The notes under the pieces were generated by a model. The model had not been told where the DNA came from. It made no database searches and was given only the letters and a program-made list of their open reading frames with translations. Both the position numbers and the translations under genes were made by a program. This document shows positions 21,668-31,242 of a DNA stretch of 33,663 nt, one piece after another. The stretch's first letter is position 1; each line of letters starts with the position of its first letter. Origin of the DNA: Actinomycetota bacterium (GTDB taxonomy: Bacteria; Actinomycetota; Acidimicrobiia; Acidimicrobiales; Ilumatobacteraceae); assembly GCA_016871395.1 (NCBI GenBank), contig VFYV01000018.1:1-33663 (forward strand), in the 5' to 3' direction.

Positions 21668-23134
21668 TCAGCCGACGGTCGAGGCGGTGACCACGTCGTC
21701 GACGATCGTCAGGTTCACCCGGTCGCCGCGGTAGTCCATCGTGATCGGGAAATCCTCTCCGTCCCGCGACACCACCCGAGCTTCCCATCCGTTCGTCTTG
21801 GCGAGCTCGAGGGCCTCGGCCTCACTCGAACCGACGAGGGCCGCGGCGTCGACGTCGGCGATCATCGCGTCGGACGGATCAACCGCGGGATCGATCGCCG
21901 GCTCGATCACGGCCGGCTCCACGGCGATCGGCTCGGCCTGCTGCACGTACTCGTCGGGCAACGCCGACACCGTGTGCCGCGGCGTGTACCCGTATTCGTC
22001 CTCGGCCGCGATGAAGGAGTAACCGGGAACGAGGTAGATCGAACCGTCCTGGCCGTAGAGCATGACGAGCTCCTCCTCGACGGCCACGATCGTCACCTCT
22101 AGCATCTCCAACTCGACGGGCGCATCGGTCGAGGGCACGTCGGTTCCGGCGACTCCGACGATTGCGCCGTCGGCGACCGGCTCGGTGGGCGGGGTAATGA
22201 CGGTGGCCGGAGCCACCTCGCCGACACCCATGTTCGAGACGGCCACGTCGTTGATCGCCTTGCCTGCGTCCCCACGAACCAAGGGATAGTTGAGCTGGTC
22301 GTTCAAACGCTCGAGTCCCGCCGTGGTTCCGATACGCGGGTACTCCGCGCCAGAAACGATGTCACCGAGGAACCCACTGGCCCAGGTGACGGCGCCCTCT
22401 CCCCCGAAACCGACGTTGACCGTCAGCGGACTGCGCACTCCGTCGATCAACAGGTAGCCGTACACGCTCGCGCTCCACTCGTCGGCGTAGGTCTCGAGCA
22501 CCATGTCGTCGGCGTCGAGTCCCATGTCCGACACCATCGTCGCGAACAACGAGCGCGCCTCGTCTTCAGAGGGCACGTTGGCCGGGGGTTCCGGGGTCTC
22601 GCACTCCACCGGCTCCGACGAGACCGTGCCGTCGGGCGACACCGCGACGGTGCAGCCCCGACTCATCATGGACTCGTCGTACTTCGGGGAGAAGTACCAG
22701 TAGCCCGAGGCATCACCGGACGCCCAGAGCGAGTCCGTGCTGCCGTCCTCGCTTCCGATGCGGTAGCCGCCACCCACGTCGGCGCCGAGCTCGACGACAT
22801 CCCCCGATACACCGAAGACCGATGCGATGGCGGCGACGTCGTCGGCCGAATAGGAGCCCGCCGACAACGTGTACGATTTGGCGTCGGAATCCAACGCCGG
22901 CAGATCCGCGCCAGCCACGAACCGCATCTGGTAAGGGTAAGGCGCCCCCATCTTGCTCTCCTCGATGGCGGCCATGTCGGCCGAGGCGTTGGGGGCGCCG
23001 CCGGAACCGCCGGTGACCACCAGCACCGGAGGGCCCGAGGCGTCGGGGTCGTCGCCACACGCGGTGGCGATCAGTCCGAGGGTCGCGAACAGGGCAAGGG
23101 TGAGTGAGGGAACGTGACGTCGCTTCATACCCAT
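21668..23134 (-). CDS. Secreted lipoprotein with C-terminal I78-inhibitor-like domain
   Basis: 488 residues. A basic start and hydrophobic stretch end in the lipobox LIATAC, so Cys26 should be lipidated and the protein held on the outer face of the membrane. The mature part is acidic and rich in Ala, Gly, Ser and Asp. Two regions look folded (about 60-150 and 200-300), then a Pro/Thr/Val-rich linker. The last 58 residues (VGSSEAEALELAKTNGW ... FPITMDYRGDRVNL) resemble the peptidase-inhibitor I78 domain. ATG at 23128 is an alternative start. The gene sits between ftsY and ffh and has its own 15-bp repeat array upstream and terminator downstream. Confidence 0.85.
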   Translation of the reverse strand: MGMKRRHVPSLTLALFATLGLIATACGDDPDASGPPVLVVTGGSGGAPNASADMAAIEESKMGAPYPYQMRFVAGADLPALDSDAKSYTLSAGSYSADDVAAIASVFGVSGDVVELGADVGGGYRIGSEDGSTDSLWASGDASGYWYFSPKYDESMMSRGCTVAVSPDGTVSSEPVECETPEPPANVPSEDEARSLFATMVSDMGLDADDMVLETYADEWSASVYGYLLIDGVRSPLTVNVGFGGEGAVTWASGFLGDIVSGAEYPRIGTTAGLERLNDQLNYPLVRGDAGKAINDVAVSNMGVGEVAPATVITPPTEPVADGAIVGVAGTDVPSTDAPVELEMLEVTIVAVEEELVMLYGQDGSIYLVPGYSFIAAEDEYGYTPRHTVSALPDEYVQQAEPIAVEPAVIEPAIDPAVDPSDAMIADVDAAALVGSSEAEALELAKTNGWEARVVSRDGEDFPITMDYRGDRVNLTIVDDVVTASTVG

Positions 23135-23173
23135 CAGACGATGCCAGACACCGGTCCGGTTCCCGCTTCATTC

Positions 23174-23224
23174 GGAAAAGTTTCCGGCGGAAAAGTTTTC
23201 GGCGGAAAAGTTTTCGGCGGAAAG
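23174..23224. repeat. Array of 15-bp direct repeats upstream of the lipoprotein gene
   Basis: Units 23174-23188, 23189-23203 and 23204-23218 are CGGAAAAGTTTYCGG (the first has C at the 12th base, the others T), followed by CGGAAA of a fourth. Each contains AAAAGTTTY, a near-palindrome. The array ends 39 nt before the lipoprotein ATG and starts 29 nt after the ftsY stop. It could be an operator array or a replication-slippage product. Confidence 0.9.
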
Positions 23225-23253
23225 CGACGAACGGGACCGATGTCCCCGGAGCC

Positions 23254-24405
23254 TCAGGCGCCGAAAAGGGCCGCCACGAAATCGTCGGGGTCGAAATCCA
23301 CCAAATCTGCAATGGTCTCGCCCAAACCCACCAACTTCACCGGGATGCCCAGTTCGGTTTCGATGGCGAAAACGATCCCACCCTTGGCCGAACCGTCGAG
23401 TTTGCTCAGCACCACTCCGGTGACACCCGCGGCCTCGGCGAACTCGCGGGCCTGAGCGAGTCCGTTCTGACCCGTGGTGGCGTCGATCACCAACAACACC
23501 TCGGACACCACGCCGGGTTCACGACCCGCCACGCGACGCACCTTGCGCAACTCATCCATCAGATTCGACTTGTTCTGCAGTCGACCGGCCGTGTCGCCCA
23601 GAACCAGATCGACGCCCTTGGCCGCCGCGCGCTGAACACCATCGAAGATCACCGAACTGGGGTCGCCACCCTCGTTGCCCCGCACCAACTCGGCGCCCGA
23701 CCGCTCGGCCCAGGTGCCCAATTGTTCGGCCGCCGCGGCGCGAAAGGTGTCTCCCGCCGCCAACAGGACCGAGCGACCCGATGAAACTTGCTGCGCCGCC
23801 ACCTTGCCGATGGTGGTGGTCTTACCTACCCCGTTCACCCCGACGAACAGCCACACGTTCACGTGACCGTCGGGAACGGTCTCGAGGTGCAACGTTCGAT
23901 CGGCGCCGGCGAGACGACTCGACATTTCGGATTGCAGCGCGGCCAACAACGCATCGGCGGTCTCGATCTCTTTGGCCTTCGCACGCGATCGCAGACCATC
24001 GAGAAGCGCGTCGGTGACTCCCACGCCCACGTCGGCCTTCAACAACGCCTCCTCGAGATCGTCCCACGTGTCGGCCGTGATACCGCCGCGCGCACGAACA
24101 CCGCCGAACACACCGGCCATAGCCGTGGCGGTGCGCGCCATGCGCTCGCGAAACGACGGACGCTCGACAGGTTCGGGCTCTGCTTTCGATTCAGAACCGG
24201 TCTCGTCGGCGATGGTGACCTCGAATGCCTCCTCGTTCGATCGGGGAACGGTCACCGGTGCCGCGATCGTCGATTCATCGACGGGTCGGGTTTCGGTGAG
24301 CGGTGTCGTGTGCGGCGAACCGGAGCGACGATTGAAAACCACCACTCCCAGTCCGAAGACCAGGGTCACCCCCAACAGGATCAGCAGGATGTGCTGAGCA
24401 TTCAT
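23254..24405 (-). CDS. ftsY: Signal recognition particle receptor FtsY
   Basis: SRP-receptor GTPase at the membrane; 383 residues. An N-terminal hydrophobic segment (HILLILLGVTLVFGLGVVVF, 5-24) gives a membrane anchor, common in actinobacterial FtsY. An acidic linker follows (to about 80). The NG domain has GVNGVGKTTTIGK (G1), AAGDTFRAAAAEQL, DTAGRLQNKSNLMDEL (G3) and SKLDGSAKGG (G4), ending in the usual GETIADLVDFDPDDFVAALF. GAGG lies 5 nt before the ATG. It follows smc by 7 nt in a tight operon. Confidence 0.98.
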   Translation of the reverse strand: MNAQHILLILLGVTLVFGLGVVVFNRRSGSPHTTPLTETRPVDESTIAAPVTVPRSNEEAFEVTIADETGSESKAEPEPVERPSFRERMARTATAMAGVFGGVRARGGITADTWDDLEEALLKADVGVGVTDALLDGLRSRAKAKEIETADALLAALQSEMSSRLAGADRTLHLETVPDGHVNVWLFVGVNGVGKTTTIGKVAAQQVSSGRSVLLAAGDTFRAAAAEQLGTWAERSGAELVRGNEGGDPSSVIFDGVQRAAAKGVDLVLGDTAGRLQNKSNLMDELRKVRRVAGREPGVVSEVLLVIDATTGQNGLAQAREFAEAAGVTGVVLSKLDGSAKGGIVFAIETELGIPVKLVGLGETIADLVDFDPDDFVAALFGA

Positions 24406-24412
24406 CGCGCCC

Positions 24413-27400
24413 TCAAGATGCCGCGGAATCGGTGGACTTCTCGGTGATCACCTTCGACGAACCGCCCGGCTCCATGCTCACGCCCACCAGGATGTCACCG
24501 GCCTCCATCGTGCGCTTTTGATGACTGACGATGAGCAACTGCGCCTCGCGACGGAATTCGTCGACGAGGTTCAAGAAGCGATGGAGGTTCACGTCATCCA
24601 GGGCCGCCTCGACCTCGTCCATCACGTAGAACGGAGACGGGCGACTGCGGAACACGGCGAACAAGAAAGCCAACGCGGTGAGACTTCGCTCTCCACCCGA
24701 CAACAGACTCAACTTCTTGACGTTCTTTCCGCCCGGCTTCGCCTCGACTTCGATGCCGGTGTTCAACAAGTCATCGGAGTCGGTGAGGATCAGTCGACCG
24801 GTTCCTCCCGGGAACAGTCCACCGAACAACGCACTGAAGTTGCGGCTGACGTCAACGAACGCCGAGGCGAACACGGTCTGGATCTCGGTGTCGATTGCCG
24901 TGATGACCTGCATCAACTCGCGACGGGTCTTGCGTACGTCCTCCAACTGTTCTTCGAGGAAACGATGGCGCTTCTCGAGTTCTTCGAATTCTTCGAGAGC
25001 CAGCGGATTGATAGGACCCAACAGTCGCAAATCGCGCTCGAGATCGCGCGCGCGCGTCGGAGCACTGACACCCTCGGGGAGTTCGGGCAACTCGGCGACC
25101 TCGGCGACCTCGGGTTCGACATCGAGATCACGTCGTAAGGTTTCGACAGTGGCCTCGAGACGCATCTTGACCTCGGCCTCTTCCACCTCCATGCGACGCG
25201 AGCGCTCACGAACGATCTCCAATTCGCCTTCGGCTCGGCTGCGCGATCGTCGCGTCTCGTCGAGACGTGTAGCCAAAGTGCGTACCTCGTCACTCTGACG
25301 GCGACGCATCTCGTGAAGCTCGGCCAAGCGAGACTCGATGGACACTCGATGCGCGTCGACGAACGTCGCAAGGTGTCCGCAGGCCGACAGAATTCGCTCG
25401 ATCTTCTCCCGACGCCCGGCCGCCTCGGCCCGCGCCACCACATCGGCCTCCAGCCGTCGCTCGGCATCGGCCAAACGGGCCTCGATGAACTGCTTACGTT
25501 CGAGCAGTCCGGCCGAGCGGACCTCGAGATCCCGACGGCGTCCGGCCAACAGGGCCGCCTTGGCCTCCATCGTCGCACGAGCCTCACCGCGGGCTTTGAC
25601 GGCCTCGGCCTCGACCTGCTCCTCATGTTCCAAGGAGGGCACGAGATGCTCGAGCTCGCTGACACGTGACCGCAGCCGTGCCAGTCGATCGTCGATCTCC
25701 CCGAGCAGCGGGCGCAGACCCTCGGATTCGGTCGTGCATTCGCGACGCTCGCTCTGGGTTCGCGCGAGAGCCTCCGAGGCGGCGGTGAAAGCGGCGTCAT
25801 TGGCGTCGAGACGCCTTTGTACGTCCTGTTCGCGTTGTCGCGTGGATTGGCTTTCCGACGTGGCGTCCCGAATGACCTCGTCGCGAGCCACCAAATCGAC
25901 CTTGCACTGCTCGGCGTTGCGCCGGGCATCCTCGAGAGCGGCCGCCGTGGCAACGCCACCGGCAACGCCGATACGCCATCCCGTCGTGGTGAACCGATCC
26001 CCTTCGGCGGTGACCGCCACCAATCGGGGATCGGCCGTGACCGCATCGACCGCCGCGGTCCAATCGCCCACCCGAATGGAGTTGACGAGCAGCAGATCCA
26101 GCAACGCCTCGACGTCAGATCGCGAGGAGCGCACGTGATCGCGCACCCGCGGGACCCCCGCGGGCACCACATTGGGCTCCCCGACTCCGGCTCGCGACCC
26201 CAGTGCCAACACGGCGCCGGAGGCCGACGAGGAGCGCAGATGCGACAGTGCGCGACGGGCCGACTCGGTGTTCTCGACCACGACCGACAACAACGCCTCA
26301 CCCAGAGCCGCTTCGATCGAGGCCTCCCAGCCTTTGTCGATGACGACCAAATCGAGCAACGTACCCACCACTCCGGACACGTCTTTCAACTTCTCGGCAT
26401 CGGCTCGAGCGCGTCCGCTGTCGAGAGCCAGTTGCAACGCCTCGGCACGCGCCTGCCACCGCGCCAAGTCGGCCGCCGCCGCGTGGCGCGACGCCACGGC
26501 CGTCTCCAGTGCGGCTTCGGCGGTCAAACGTCGCGACTCGGCTTCGGTCACCTCGTTGACGAGGGGCAGTTCGATGGCTTGAGACTTCTCGCACTCCCCG
26601 CGAAGTCGATCGACCTCGGTGACCAACCGAGCCTGACGTTCGTCGAGACTGGCGATGCGGGTCGCCAGCCGGCGATGCTCGGAGTCGGCGGCCTCGACCG
26701 AGGCCCGCAACGTGCGCAACTCTCCGCGCACCTCAGCGGCCGCCGTGGCAGCCGACGACGACGATACGAGATGATCGAACAAGGTGGCCGAGATCGTGCG
26801 CTCGCCCTCGAACGCTGCTTCGTCGTGGGCCAGTTCCTGATTCTCCGGCTCGAGTCGACCGATGGCCGCGACCGCCTCACTCAGTTCGCCGCGCAAGGCC
26901 GACGCATCGGCCTCGAGATTGGCGATGACCCCCGAATCCATCATCTGACCACGATCGCGTTCACAGGAACGACGACGTTCCACCAGGAGCATGGAGATTC
27001 CACGGGCTCGCTCGCGTAGTTGCTCGACGCGCACCAACTCGTCACCCAGTCCGCTCTCGCCCCGAGCCGACAGCTCGGCCTCGGTCGCCATGACGTTGGT
27101 GTCCAATTCGGCCAACAATCGTCGGAGTTCTTCCTCTTTGCCCCCGGCCTCGGTGCGATCGCCGGACAACGTCTCCAGTCGGCGCCGAAAGCCGACGATC
27201 TCGCGACCGCTCAAGAAGAGACGCAACGCGTCGAGCTCGGCCACCAAGTCGCCGTAACGTCGGGCGGCTTCGGCCTGACGCTCGAGCGGTCGCAACTGAC
27301 GACGAACCTCGCGCAACAAGTCCTGCACGCGCAGGAGGGACCCTTCGGTGGCCTCCAGACGGCGCTCGGACTTCTCCTTGCGCTTGCGGAACTTCAGGAC

Positions 27401-27898
27401 GCCCGCGGCCTCTTCGATGATCGAACGACGATCCTCGGGGCGCGCGTTCAACACTGCGTCGATCTGCCCCTGGCTGACGATGACGTGCTGCTGACGTCCG
27501 ACACCGGCATCGGACAGAAGTTCCTGCACATCGAGCAATCGACACGGGACACCGTTGATGCTGTATTCGCTCTCACCGGTTCGGTAGAGGACTCGACTGA
27601 CGCTGATCTCGGCCACGTCGACCGGCAACAGACCCATGGCGTTATCGAGCGTGAGAGTCACCTCGGCTCGTCCGAGTGCCGGACGCTTGGCGGTGCCGGC
27701 GAAAATCACGTCGTCCATCTTCTGCGAGCGCACCGCACTCGGGGCTTGCGCGCCGAGAACCCAGGCGATGGCGTCGACGACATTGGACTTTCCCGAACCG
27801 TTCGGACCAACCACCACGGTCACCCCGGGCTCGAGGTGCAACACGGTGGTATCGGCGAAAGACTTGAAGCCTTTGAGGGTGAGGGACTTGAGAAACAC
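24413..27898 (-). CDS. smc: Chromosome segregation protein SMC
   Basis: ATPase that compacts and segregates the chromosome with ScpA and ScpB (not in this window); 1161 residues. Head: FKSFADTTVLHLEPGVTVVVGPNGSGKSN with Walker A at 31-39. Long coiled coils flank a hinge near the middle (VSGVVGTLLDLVVIDKGWEASIEAALGEAL). The C-terminal head has LSGGERSLTALAFLFAVF and Walker B FYVMDEVEAALDD. The start is GTG; TAGGGT (27908-27913) ends 9 nt before it, so smc may be transcribed separately from mutM with almost no leader. Confidence 0.98.
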   Translation of the reverse strand: MFLKSLTLKGFKSFADTTVLHLEPGVTVVVGPNGSGKSNVVDAIAWVLGAQAPSAVRSQKMDDVIFAGTAKRPALGRAEVTLTLDNAMGLLPVDVAEISVSRVLYRTGESEYSINGVPCRLLDVQELLSDAGVGRQQHVIVSQGQIDAVLNARPEDRRSIIEEAAGVLKFRKRKEKSERRLEATEGSLLRVQDLLREVRRQLRPLERQAEAARRYGDLVAELDALRLFLSGREIVGFRRRLETLSGDRTEAGGKEEELRRLLAELDTNVMATEAELSARGESGLGDELVRVEQLRERARGISMLLVERRRSCERDRGQMMDSGVIANLEADASALRGELSEAVAAIGRLEPENQELAHDEAAFEGERTISATLFDHLVSSSSAATAAAEVRGELRTLRASVEAADSEHRRLATRIASLDERQARLVTEVDRLRGECEKSQAIELPLVNEVTEAESRRLTAEAALETAVASRHAAAADLARWQARAEALQLALDSGRARADAEKLKDVSGVVGTLLDLVVIDKGWEASIEAALGEALLSVVVENTESARRALSHLRSSSASGAVLALGSRAGVGEPNVVPAGVPRVRDHVRSSRSDVEALLDLLLVNSIRVGDWTAAVDAVTADPRLVAVTAEGDRFTTTGWRIGVAGGVATAAALEDARRNAEQCKVDLVARDEVIRDATSESQSTRQREQDVQRRLDANDAAFTAASEALARTQSERRECTTESEGLRPLLGEIDDRLARLRSRVSELEHLVPSLEHEEQVEAEAVKARGEARATMEAKAALLAGRRRDLEVRSAGLLERKQFIEARLADAERRLEADVVARAEAAGRREKIERILSACGHLATFVDAHRVSIESRLAELHEMRRRQSDEVRTLATRLDETRRSRSRAEGELEIVRERSRRMEVEEAEVKMRLEATVETLRRDLDVEPEVAEVAELPELPEGVSAPTRARDLERDLRLLGPINPLALEEFEELEKRHRFLEEQLEDVRKTRRELMQVITAIDTEIQTVFASAFVDVSRNFSALFGGLFPGGTGRLILTDSDDLLNTGIEVEAKPGGKNVKKLSLLSGGERSLTALAFLFAVFRSRPSPFYVMDEVEAALDDVNLHRFLNLVDEFRREAQLLIVSHQKRTMEAGDILVGVSMEPGGSSKVITEKSTDSAAS

Positions 27899-27907
27899 GA
27901 CACCTCG

Positions 27908-27913
27908 ACCCTA
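27908..27913 (-). promoter_or_regulatory. -10-like element (TAGGGT) for smc
   Basis: TANNNT on the minus strand ending 9 nt before GTG at 27898, giving about a 3-nt leader; no ribosome site is seen. Confidence 0.4.
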
Positions 27914-27968
27914 GTTCAGCGGGGGTCGCCCACACCCTCTTTCTCCACCCGTCATCGATCGCGGGGCC

Positions 27969-28811
27969 TCAACGCTGACACACACCGCACCAGCTTGATG
28001 TGCGCCCACCGATGATGCCCGAGAGCACGAAGCCACGGCCGCACGTGCGGCATCGTTGTCCCGAGCGTCCGTAAACCAGGTGTTGATCCTGATACGAACC
28101 GGCCGCCCCCAGCAGGTCCACGTACTGGGCGTCGTCGAGCGTCGAACCACCTTGCGCGATGGCCTCGTTCAACACCGCGTGAATCGAAGAGTGCAATCTA
28201 CGCGCTTGATCTCGCGACACTTTTCGCGCCGGGCGTTTGGGGTGAACGCGTGCCCGATGAAGAATCTCGTCGCCGTAAATGTTGCCGATACCCGCCACGA
28301 GGGTCTGGTCGAGCAACGCCGCCTTCACCGCGCGGGCAGTGGACGCCAGAGCGGTCCGCAGTTGGGCGAGATCGAGGCCCTCGGCCACGGGATCGGGACC
28401 CAGACGGGACAATTCGGGCACCACGTCGGACGCGCCGGCAGGTTCGTACACCACCACCTCACCGAACGTGCGAGGATCCACGAACCGCAATTCCTCGACG
28501 GGACGGCCCGCCAACGTCAGCACGACGTGGGTGTGTGCGGGGCGGGCGTGCACCCGCGAATCGATCAATATCTGGCCACTCATGCGCAGATGGATCATCA
28601 TCTCGTCCCCGGAGTCCAGTTCGACGAGCAGGTATTTCCCCCGTCGACGAGCCGCAACGGGGGTGGTGCCCAGCAGTCGAGCGATCACCTCCTCGCGACT
28701 GGTGCGCCGAACCGAACGTTCGCGCCCGACCTCGACATCGACGATGCGACGCCCGACGAATCGTTGCTCGAGCCCTCGTCGGACCGTTTCGACCTCGGGC
28801 AGTTCAGGCAC
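27969..28811 (-). CDS. mutM: Formamidopyrimidine-DNA glycosylase
   Basis: Base-excision repair enzyme removing 8-oxoguanine and Fapy lesions and nicking the strand; 280 residues. The mature N-terminus must be Pro, and here GTG is followed by PELPEVETVRRGL, which fixes the start at 28811. Lys in RRRGKYLLV, the DNA-binding GIGNIYGDEILHRARVHP and a C-terminal zinc finger (CRTCGRGFVLSGIIGGRTSSWCGVC) are present. The start overlaps the end of rnc by 8 nt, so translation is probably coupled. Confidence 0.97.
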   Translation of the reverse strand: MPELPEVETVRRGLEQRFVGRRIVDVEVGRERSVRRTSREEVIARLLGTTPVAARRRGKYLLVELDSGDEMMIHLRMSGQILIDSRVHARPAHTHVVLTLAGRPVEELRFVDPRTFGEVVVYEPAGASDVVPELSRLGPDPVAEGLDLAQLRTALASTARAVKAALLDQTLVAGIGNIYGDEILHRARVHPKRPARKVSRDQARRLHSSIHAVLNEAIAQGGSTLDDAQYVDLLGAAGSYQDQHLVYGRSGQRCRTCGRGFVLSGIIGGRTSSWCGVCQR

Positions 28812-29589
28812 GGCTGGTGTCGATGCCGCGGACGCCGAGAACGGCGAGCGCACTGACCGACGCGGCCTGAGCCGCAATCTTCTTCGACCGGCCATCGGCA
28901 CGGCCCAACTCTTCTCCATCGATGATGACGACGGCAGTGAACGTCGGCTCGTGAGCCACGCCCTTCGAGGTGATCTCCACGAGCGGAGGTCGACCCCATT
29001 CGCGAACGCACACACGGATCAGGTGACTGCGGGCGTCGAAGTCCTCCAACCGCTCGAACGAGCCACCTAAACGGCCCGACATGAGTGCCCGCACGAACGA
29101 CTGCGCCTTCTGGGGCCCGCCGTCGAGGTACAAGGCGCCGATGAACGCCTCCAGAGCGTCAGCCAGGATCGACGTCTTGGATCGCCCCCCCGCGTCATCC
29201 TCGCCCGCCCCCAACAACAATTGCGAACCGAGGTCGAGCTCGATCGCGATCGCGGCCAACATTTCGGCGTTCACCAAACTCTTTCGAACATCGGTGAGCG
29301 AACCTTCGTCTCGGTCGGGGAATTCGGTGTAGATCAGGTCGGTGACGACCCACTGAAGGATCGCGTCGCCGAGGAACTCGAGTCGCTCGTTCGAGGGTCG
29401 GCCGCCGTTCTCTCCACACCACGAACGATGCCTCATCGATTGCTCACCCAACTCGGAGTTGGTGAATCGATGGGACGCCACCTTCATCGTCCATTCGTCG
29501 AAGCCGAGCGCGGGAACATGGCGACCGTGCCTTGGACGGCGTGACGCGAGACGCGCACGGTTCTTGATCCGTGACAGCATCCCAGCCAT
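28804..29589 (-). CDS. rnc: Ribonuclease III
   Basis: Cleaves double-stranded RNA, including rRNA precursors; 261 residues. The signature NERLEFLGDAIL carries Glu71 and Asp75, and ADALEAFIGALYLDGG carries Asp144 and Glu147, completing the metal sites. A C-terminal double-stranded RNA-binding domain covers about 190-255 (GEELGRADGRSKKIAAQAAS). A basic N-terminal extension of about 25 residues (LSRIKNRARLASRRPRHGR) is longer than usual. GAGG 5 nt before ATG at 29589 supports the start, 12 nt after acpP. Confidence 0.97.
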   Translation of the reverse strand: MAGMLSRIKNRARLASRRPRHGRHVPALGFDEWTMKVASHRFTNSELGEQSMRHRSWCGENGGRPSNERLEFLGDAILQWVVTDLIYTEFPDRDEGSLTDVRKSLVNAEMLAAIAIELDLGSQLLLGAGEDDAGGRSKTSILADALEAFIGALYLDGGPQKAQSFVRALMSGRLGGSFERLEDFDARSHLIRVCVREWGRPPLVEITSKGVAHEPTFTAVVIIDGEELGRADGRSKKIAAQAASVSALAVLGVRGIDTSRA

Positions 29590-29601
29590 GTGGGCCTCGG
29601 G

Positions 29602-29904
29602 TCAGGCCGAGTGCTTGTGAACGTGGGCCAACACGAAGTCGACGGCATCGCGCACCGTCTTCAGGTCAGCCAAGTCCTCGTCCTCGATGCGGAAACCCAC
29701 CGTGCGCTCACTCAATTCTTCTTCCAAGGCGTCGACCAATTCGACCAAAGCCAGAGAGTCGGCTTGCAGGTCGTCCTTGAACGACTGACCCTCGGAGATG
29801 CCTTCCGGATCGATCTCCAGGATGTCGACCAATTGGTCGCGGACGATGGCGAAGATCGCATCACGATCGAGTGAACTCTTGACGACGTGGGTTTCGGCGG
29901 GCAC
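29602..29904 (-). CDS. acpP: Acyl carrier protein
   Basis: Small acidic carrier of acyl chains in fatty-acid synthesis; 100 residues. The phosphopantetheine attachment site is Ser50 in QADSLALVELVDALEEE. Both termini are slightly longer than E. coli AcpP. GTG at 29904 has GGAGG 5 nt upstream, so the 28 extra residues of a longer frame are rejected. It lies between plsX and rnc, as in many bacteria. Confidence 0.95.
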   Translation of the reverse strand: MPAETHVVKSSLDRDAIFAIVRDQLVDILEIDPEGISEGQSFKDDLQADSLALVELVDALEEELSERTVGFRIEDEDLADLKTVRDAVDFVLAHVHKHSA

Positions 29905-30012
29905 TTTTTCCTCCGTTGATCGGGACGACACGATCCTAACGAGTTGCGGGGTCCGTGCCGTGACGATCCATCGAGGGTTGCCGGTCACGAGTGAGCCGTG
30001 ACAGCGTGCCGG

Positions 30013-30978
30013 TCACGGATTTATGGCTCGGCGAATATGGCCCACCATGTCGCATTCCACCATGTCGGCGGCGACCTTGATGCCATTCACCATCGCCCGA
30101 GACGACGAAGAACCGTGCGAGATGACGCACACACCATCGACGCCGAGCAGTACCGCACCGCCTGTCGAGTCCGGGTCGACGCTGTCATAAAGGGGGGTCA
30201 AGGCCGGGAACAGAGCGTCGGCGTGGGGTTTGTACTCGTCCCGGGATCCAAAGGCGGCGATGAGGGCCCGCACCAAGGTCTTCATCCCGCCCTCGAGGGT
30301 CTTCAACACCACGTTGCCGGTGAAGCCATCGGTGACGACCACGTCGACGTCGTCGGTCATGACGTCGCGTCCCTCCACATTGCCGATGAAGTTCAAACCG
30401 GTTGCTCGGGTCAGAAGTTCGTACGCCTCCTTGCGGAGCGAGTCGCCTTTGCCCGGCTCCTCACCGATGGACAACAGGCCGACCCGCGGCTCGGCCACGC
30501 CGTAGCGATAGCGCGAGTACACCGACCCCATCAGCGCGAACTGAACGAGCCACTCGGCGTGAACTTCGGAGTTGGCACCTGCGTCGAGCAAGACGGTGGG
30601 TCGGCCACCAGGGACCGGAATGGGAGTGGCGATGGCCGGACGCTTCACTCCCGAGACACGGCCCATCTTCAGCAGGGCCGAGGCCATGGTGGCTCCGGTG
30701 TTGCCGGCCGAGATCATGGCCGACGCCGTGCCGTCGCGTACGGCCTCGGCAGCGCGCACGAGGGTGGAATCCTTCTTGCGACGGACGCCCGATGCGGCGT
30801 CCTCGTCCATTCCGATCACTTCGGAGGCAACAATCAGAGGTAGGTCACCGATCCCCGACAGGCCCTCCGGTCCGACGAGCACGACGGGCAAGCCCGCGCG
30901 AGCGGCGTCGAGAGCACCGACGATGATGTCATCAGGGGCGCGGTCGCCGCCCATGGCGTCGACGGCGATGGGCAACAT
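30013..30978 (-). CDS. plsX: Phosphate acyltransferase PlsX
   Basis: Makes acyl-phosphate from acyl-ACP for PlsY-dependent phospholipid synthesis; 321 residues. IAVDAMGGDRAP at the N-terminus, MISAGNTGATMASALLKMGRV, PTVLLDAGANSE, GLLSIGEEPGKGD and VVVTDGFTGNVVLKTLEG are all family landmarks, and the end has GVCVISHGSSSS. It is 15 nt after rpmF and followed by acpP; fabH and fabD are absent. Confidence 0.97.
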   Translation of the reverse strand: MLPIAVDAMGGDRAPDDIIVGALDAARAGLPVVLVGPEGLSGIGDLPLIVASEVIGMDEDAASGVRRKKDSTLVRAAEAVRDGTASAMISAGNTGATMASALLKMGRVSGVKRPAIATPIPVPGGRPTVLLDAGANSEVHAEWLVQFALMGSVYSRYRYGVAEPRVGLLSIGEEPGKGDSLRKEAYELLTRATGLNFIGNVEGRDVMTDDVDVVVTDGFTGNVVLKTLEGGMKTLVRALIAAFGSRDEYKPHADALFPALTPLYDSVDPDSTGGAVLLGVDGVCVISHGSSSSRAMVNGIKVAADMVECDMVGHIRRAINP

Positions 30979-30993
30979 CAGCGTCGAGCAGAA

Positions 30994-31170
30994 TCAGACT
31001 TCGACGGCGAGGCGGTTCTTGTACCAACCACAGGCACTACATACCGTGTGGGGCACCTTGGCCGCGCCACAACGCGGGCAAAGGCTACGCGACGGAGCAT
31101 CGAGCCTCCAGGCTCCCGCCCGGTGGCTGCGCGTTTTCATTTTCGACTTCTTCTTCTTCGGAACAGCCAC
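30994..31170 (-). CDS. rpmF: 50S ribosomal protein L32
   Basis: 58 residues: MAVPKKKKSKMKTRSHRA at the N-terminus, then a zinc ribbon CPRC ... CSAC, ending KNRLAVEV. The four cysteines mark the zinc-binding form. GTG at 31170 has AGGAG 9 nt upstream. Located between yceD and plsX, the standard order. Confidence 0.95.
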   Translation of the reverse strand: MAVPKKKKSKMKTRSHRAGAWRLDAPSRSLCPRCGAAKVPHTVCSACGWYKNRLAVEV

Positions 31171-31242
31171 GTCGATCGTCTCCTGGTAACCGCCCCGAGA
31201 GGATAGCGGTGAATGGGGCGTTCCCCACGGGTCGTCGCGAAC

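Noticed and set aside
25817-27019. 400-codon plus frame
   Set aside because: Antisense of smc, Arg/Gln/His-rich, no domain.
28812-29015. N-terminal extension of mutM to 29015
   Set aside because: Catalysis needs Pro directly after the start residue, which fixes the start at 28811; the extension is out-of-frame rnc.
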